Positions 6,101-8,055 of a stretch of 8,055 nt of DNA are shown here, in pieces; within the stretch, counting starts at the first letter, position 1, and each line of letters begins with the position of its first letter. This stretch comes from VBDM01 sp964430565 (GTDB lineage Bacteria; Pseudomonadota; Gammaproteobacteria; Burkholderiales; SG8-39), in the NCBI GenBank assembly GCA_964430565.1, contig CAYSFD010000046.1, positions 1-8,055 on the forward strand. Reading direction: 5' to 3'. Below the pieces are notes generated by a model. That model searched no databases, had not been told where the DNA came from, and saw only the letters and a list, made by a program, of their open reading frames with translations. The position numbers and the translations under genes were made by a program.

Positions 6101-6710
6101 CAGGGAGCAAGAGCAGGCCGGCAGGGTCAACGCCAAGCTCAACTCAGGAGAGGCGCGCAAACGGGCAGACCTGCTTCAGGGGCGCCTTCAGAAACGCCTG
6201 GAGGATTTGAAGCTCGAAGCCCAAATCTCGCCGCTCCCCCCCGTAGTGCTGGGAGGTCTGCTGGTGGTGCCGATGGGCTTGCTTGCGGCAATGACGGGAC
6301 GGCCCGCGCCAGCGGCAACTGCACCTGCAGATACCCAGGCGAGCGCAGCACGTGCGCGCGCCATCGTCATGGAGATCGAGCGAGGGCTCGGTTTCGAGCC
6401 GACCGACCGCGAGTTCGAGAAGCTCGGCTACGACATCGAAAGCCGCGTACCCGGCACCGGCAAGCTGCGCTTCCTCGAGGTCAAGGGACGTATCGAAGGA
6501 GCCGCCACGGTCACGGTTACGAAGAACGAAATCCTCTACTCGCTCAATAAGCCAGAGGACTTCATCCTCGCCATCGTCGAATTCCAGTCGAATGACGCGC
6601 ATCGCGTGCACTACCTGCGCCAGCCGTTCCGGCGCGAGCCGGATTTCGGGGTCACCAGCGTAAACTACGACTTTGCCGATTTGCTCGCCAGAGCAGGAAT
6701 GCCGGCGTGA
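3129..6710 (+). CDS. SNF2-family helicase with C-terminal DUF3883 domain (DrmD-like defence helicase)
   Basis: 1193-aa ATP-dependent DNA translocase/helicase. Residues 1-100 are a family-specific N-terminus (LEDLRPNAAVRGILPD). RecA lobe 1: LPHQ (106-109), Walker A DDPGSGKT (129-136), DEAH (232-235), LLMTATPHNG (266-275). Residues about 393-480 hold a coiled coil (RRRRERLESRMRELEVL) and an acidic stretch. RecA lobe 2 starts near KLVIFTEHRD (532), with DAAGEGIN (592-599) and QRFGRIHRIGQ (620-630). The C-terminus from about 1075 is DUF3883, with D1102 in GYD, E1117-V-K1119 in FLEVKG and TKNE (1131-1134), a layout like PD-(D/E)XK nucleases. The hydrophobic LPPVVLGGLLVVPMGLLAAM before it is more likely a buried core segment than a membrane helix. 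An in-frame TAG at 3111 leaves GTG 3129 as the practical start; it lacks a Shine-Dalgarno. Homologues of this type are annotated as DISARM DrmD-like or as RapA-like helicases beside DUF1156 methylases, which fits the neighbour at 7693. Helicase identity is certain; the exact system is inferred. Confidence 0.92.
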   Translation: MSKLEDLRPNAAVRGILPDALVTVVSVQWFGSEALELTYKSPSGRVANELLYRHDEPRLEVVEHGRPWSFDGDGALFRLVSEAHRIRLAHLFDPVLAVHTSVVDPLPHQITAVYESMLPRQPLRFLLADDPGSGKTIMAGLLIKELIARGDLHRCLIVCPGSLAEQWQDELYRRFHLPFEILTNDKLEAARTGNWFMETNLVIARLDKLSRNEDVQQKLQAPDCRWDLVVCDEAHKMSATNFGGETKYTKRYRLGQLLSTLTRHFLLMTATPHNGKEEDFQLFMALLDGDRFEGRFRDGVHVADVSDLMRRMVKEKLLKFDGTPLFPERIAYTVPYKLSDAEAHLYRAVTDYVRDEFNRAEALENDKRAGTVGFALTILQRRLASSPEAIYQSLRRRRERLESRMRELEVLQRGGQTAPVVAAGVATLDAEDVEDLEDAPDNEIEAIEEEVLDQATAARTIVELKAEIETLKGLESLALAVRRSRMDTKWRELATLLGAIFTNSAIANRAAQPAAHYGVGDIPPPTPSPHQKLVIFTEHRDTLNYLESRITTLLGRKEAVVIIHGGIGREERLKLQESFRHDPEVQVLLATDAAGEGINLQRAHLMVNYDLPWNPNRIEQRFGRIHRIGQTEVCHLWNLVAEETREGDVYRRLLEKLEQARQALGGQVFDVLGKLQFEGKSLRELLIQAIRYGERPEVKAYLTTVLDHALDRGHLQDLLDDRALAPDAMDASRVQRIREHMERAEARRLQPHYIESFFHEAFQRMGGTVKQREPRRYEITHVPAPVRNRDRLIGIGEPVLPRYERIAFEKSLVAPQGQPLAAFVCPGHPLLDSVIDLTLERHRDLLKRGTVLVDERDSGTRPRVLFYIEHSIQDASLTKSGDRRIVSKRMLYVELDAEGTTRHVHYAPYLDYRPLGADEPSVEAFLDRPECAWISRELEQKAQGYAVAHVVPEHLTEVRGPRLKLIEKTEAAVKDRLTKEITYWDHRAAQLREQEQAGRVNAKLNSGEARKRADLLQGRLQKRLEDLKLEAQISPLPPVVLGGLLVVPMGLLAAMTGRPAPAATAPADTQASAARARAIVMEIERGLGFEPTDREFEKLGYDIESRVPGTGKLRFLEVKGRIEGAATVTVTKNEILYSLNKPEDFILAIVEFQSNDAHRVHYLRQPFRREPDFGVTSVNYDFADLLARAGMPA
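4683..4701. other. Perfect palindrome inside the helicase gene
   Basis: GTGGGGGA (4683-4690), TAT, TCCCCCAC (4694-4701): 8-base arms without mismatch. It lies in the linker before RecA lobe 2 (VGDIPPPTP). The GC-rich hairpin in the mRNA could slow ribosomes between the two lobes, or it may just reflect Gly/Pro codons. Confidence 0.5.
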
Positions 6711-6781
6711 ATTCGACGCCGATGGACGAGCGCCAGCGACGGCTCGCTGTGCGCGCAGTGCATGTCTGGCGCGCGGATTTG

Positions 6782-6797
6782 GCCTGAGGGCTCAGGC
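6782..6797. promoter_or_regulatory. Palindrome just upstream of the winged-helix gene
   Basis: GCCTGAG (6782-6788), GG, CTCAGGC (6791-6797), perfect 7-base arms, ending 10 bases before the ATG of the small LexA-like protein. It lies in a 97-base gap between the helicase and that gene, the only sizeable gap in the operon. It may be an operator for the encoded regulator or an mRNA hairpin limiting its translation. No clear promoter boxes were found in the gap. Confidence 0.35.
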
Positions 6798-6807
6798 GCG
6801 CTCGTAA

Positions 6808-7044
6808 ATGCAAGACTACACAGCGAAGCAGGGACAGTATCTGGCGTTCATCTACTACTACACCAAGATCAACGCCCATGCGCCTTCAGAGGCTGACATT
6901 CAGAAATACTTCGGCGTGTCACCGCCGTCGGTGCATCAGATGATCGTGACTCTGGAGCGTCTGGGATTCATCACGCGAGTTCCAGGCCATGGCCGCTCCA
7001 TCAGGCTGCGATTGACGAGAGACCAGTTGCCGGATCTGGATTGA
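6808..7044 (+). CDS. Small LexA-like winged-helix DNA-binding protein
   Basis: 78-aa protein consisting of a winged helix-turn-helix only, like the N-terminal DNA-binding domain of LexA (also named MarR-like in some annotations). KQGQYLAFIYYYTKINAHAP is helix 1 and loop, SEADIQKYFGV helix 2, SPPSVHQMIVTLERLGFI the recognition helix (about 38-55), and VPGHGRSIRLRL the wing. The LexA protease domain (Ser/Lys dyad) is absent, so it cannot self-cleave. An in-frame TAA directly precedes the ATG, so the start is certain unless a later codon is used; no good Shine-Dalgarno is present. It follows the helicase by 97 bases and the next gene begins 4 bases after its stop. The likely role is transcriptional control of this operon, inferred from position. 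Confidence 0.85.
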   Translation: MQDYTAKQGQYLAFIYYYTKINAHAPSEADIQKYFGVSPPSVHQMIVTLERLGFITRVPGHGRSIRLRLTRDQLPDLD

Positions 7045-7048
7045 GACG

Positions 7049-7696
7049 ATGAAACAAGTGAAGAAAGGCGGAGCGAGCGACGACACGGTGGTCGCGCTGC
7101 TCGAGCGCCACAAGTGTCCCGTGCCCTTCCACGAGGTACGGACGCGGTTCCTTGGCAATATTGCATCGCCGCTCATGACAGCCTCGCCGATGGATGCGGT
7201 GAAGGAATTATGGGGCGGCGAACTGCCCGAATTCGAAAGCATCGAGGCAGTCAACGAACTCGTCGGCGCGCTGGTGATGGGATTGTGGAACCGCCTGACC
7301 GCCCATCAAGACCGCCGCGCTCCCTTTCGGCTGGCTCGATTCGAGGTGCCGCCGACTCGAGAGGGCGTTGCGCGCATCGCTCTCGTTCGCCGGCAGGAGA
7401 TCGATGGTTTCGTCGAGGGCTTGTTCGGCAATGAGGAAAGCATCGATCTGCCCGAGCGCGCCCATCAAGCGCTCAACGTGCTGTCCGAGATGCGCGCCTT
7501 CCTCGCGGGGATCGTCGACGTGATGGCGGATCCAACCAAACCCGCCACGCCGGAGGATCTCACCGGGGTGCTGCGCGACATCCAGCAGATGACGATTATC
7601 GGCGAGACCAAGATCCATAAAGCGGTTCTGTCCTGCACGCGGGCGCGGCGTCCCGCGTTGAGCCAGTCTTCGGCAACCAGGCCGCCGCTGCAGTGA
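7049..7696 (+). CDS. Conserved-looking protein of unknown function in the defence operon
   Basis: 215 aa, soluble, no signal peptide or membrane segment. I do not recognise a characterised family. Visible pieces: a basic N-terminus with KCPVPFHEVRTRFLG, a helical middle with VKELWGGELPEF and VNELVGALVMGLWNRLTAHQ, then RRQEIDGFVEGLFG (faintly like the short helical repeats of UPF0149/YecA proteins, not enough to assign), LPERAHQALNVLSEMRAFLA, and a basic end IHKAVLSCTRARR. No nuclease, ATPase or methylase motif is seen. It starts 4 bases after the winged-helix gene, and its stop overlaps the start of the methyltransferase gene (GTGA, 7693-7696), so the proteins are probably made in a coupled way and may act together. 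Other possible roles are a specificity or accessory subunit. Coding status is supported by packing and by codon pattern. Confidence 0.8.
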   Translation: MKQVKKGGASDDTVVALLERHKCPVPFHEVRTRFLGNIASPLMTASPMDAVKELWGGELPEFESIEAVNELVGALVMGLWNRLTAHQDRRAPFRLARFEVPPTREGVARIALVRRQEIDGFVEGLFGNEESIDLPERAHQALNVLSEMRAFLAGIVDVMADPTKPATPEDLTGVLRDIQQMTIIGETKIHKAVLSCTRARRPALSQSSATRPPLQ

Positions 7697-8055
7697 AGAA
7701 GAAGCTCATCGAAGTCGCCCTGCCGCTGGAGGCGATCAACAAGGCTTCGGCGCGGGAGAAATCCATCCGCCACGGGCACCCGAGCACGCTGCACCTGTGG
7801 TGGGCGCGGCGGCCACTGGCTGCCGCGCGGGCGGTGATCTTCGCCCAGATGGTGGACGATCCGTCGGCCTACGTGGAGGTGCTCCGAGCGGACCCGAAGC
7901 TGCACCGGAAGGCGGAGACCGCCCTCAAGGCCCGCCTGAAGTTGTGGGAGGAGGCCAGCGCCCTCGCCAAGAAGACCAAGGGAACCGGGCTCTCCGTCCC
8001 GGAACCAGGGCCGGCACCGACCCTCGACGACATGCTGGCCGACATCGAGCGCCAG
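7693..8055 (+). CDS. DUF1156 adenine-specific DNA methyltransferase, N-terminal part
   Basis: First 121 codons of a gene that continues past the window. The GTG start overlaps the previous stop in GTGA. The residues KKKLIEVALPLEAINKASAR and SIRHGHPSTLHLWWARRPLA AARAVIF match the N-terminal DUF1156 domain, which sits at the head of large (about 900-1000 aa) proteins with an N6-adenine methylase fold; the catalytic DPPY-type motif would lie downstream and is not visible. A charged helical segment follows (EVLRADPKLHRKAETALKAR). DUF1156 proteins occur in predicted defence islands with SNF2 helicases, DUF499 ATPases and DUF3780 proteins, where they are thought to modify host DNA. The domain call is strong; enzymatic activity is inferred. 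Confidence 0.9.
   Translation, partial: MKKKLIEVALPLEAINKASAREKSIRHGHPSTLHLWWARRPLAAARAVIFAQMVDDPSAYVEVLRADPKLHRKAETALKARLKLWEEASALAKKTKGTGLSVPEPGPAPTLDDMLADIERQ

Noticed and set aside
6222..6300. Hydrophobic segment of the helicase protein (LPPVVLGGLLVVPMGLLAAM) as a membrane anchor.
   Set aside because: A single short stretch inside a large soluble enzyme between a coiled coil and DUF3883; I recall a similar hydrophobic segment in related soluble helicases.
6722..6787. Short ORF MDERQRRLAVRAVHVWRADLA in the gap before the winged-helix gene; VHVWRADL recalls the start of phosphopantetheinyl transferases.
   Set aside because: Only 21 codons, no Shine-Dalgarno, and the likeness covers about 8 residues; too little to call a gene or a remnant.
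1..8055. tRNA, rRNA, transposase genes or attachment sites.
   Set aside because: No cloverleaf, rRNA-like stretch, transposase motif or target-site duplication was recognised on either strand by eye.

Overview
The window is high-GC DNA (coding and spacer alike), most like a betaproteobacterium such as Burkholderiales or Rhodocyclales. The clues are an RhlE-type DEAD-box helicase with a long Gly/Arg/Gln-rich tail, GC-rich UUCG-loop terminators, and CCCTCTCCC/GGGAGAGGG palindromic repeats of the kind common in that group. The assignment is an inference; there is no rRNA or other marker here.

Layout. (1) 1-1267: the 3' two-thirds or so of rhlE on the + strand, with a palindromic intergenic-type repeat read in frame inside its disordered tail, closed by a textbook terminator. 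(2) 1270-3128: a low-density stretch of leftovers. It holds a 5'-truncated COG4190-type DNA-binding protein (+), a solo Xre-family repressor (-) with a perfect palindromic operator over its own promoter, a short fossil resembling an internal piece of rhlE in front of an orphan copy of the same terminator type, a cyclic-nucleotide-binding membrane protein gene (-) broken by an internal frame-changing loss, a pair of GGAAAACC motifs upstream of it, a palindromic repeat, and a tiny ORF with a strong Shine-Dalgarno. (3) 3129-8055: the start of a defence-type operon on the + strand. It encodes a 1193-aa SNF2-family helicase with a C-terminal DUF3883 (nuclease-like) domain, a 78-aa LexA-like winged-helix protein, a 215-aa protein I do not recognise, and the first 121 codons of a DUF1156 methyltransferase that runs off the window.

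How the genes work together. The helicase plus DUF1156 methyltransferase pairing is typical of DISARM-like / helicase-methylase-ATPase defence loci, where a methylase is thought to mark host DNA and a helicase acts on unmarked invading DNA. The last three genes are tightly packed (4-nt gap, then a 4-nt GTGA overlap), so they are almost certainly co-transcribed and translationally coupled. The small winged-helix protein is a natural candidate for the operon's own regulator. The rest of the system (for example a DUF499 ATPase, DUF3780 or PLD nuclease) would lie beyond 8055. The damaged genes between rhlE and the helicase look like the scarred edge of an accessory island next to a conserved core gene.
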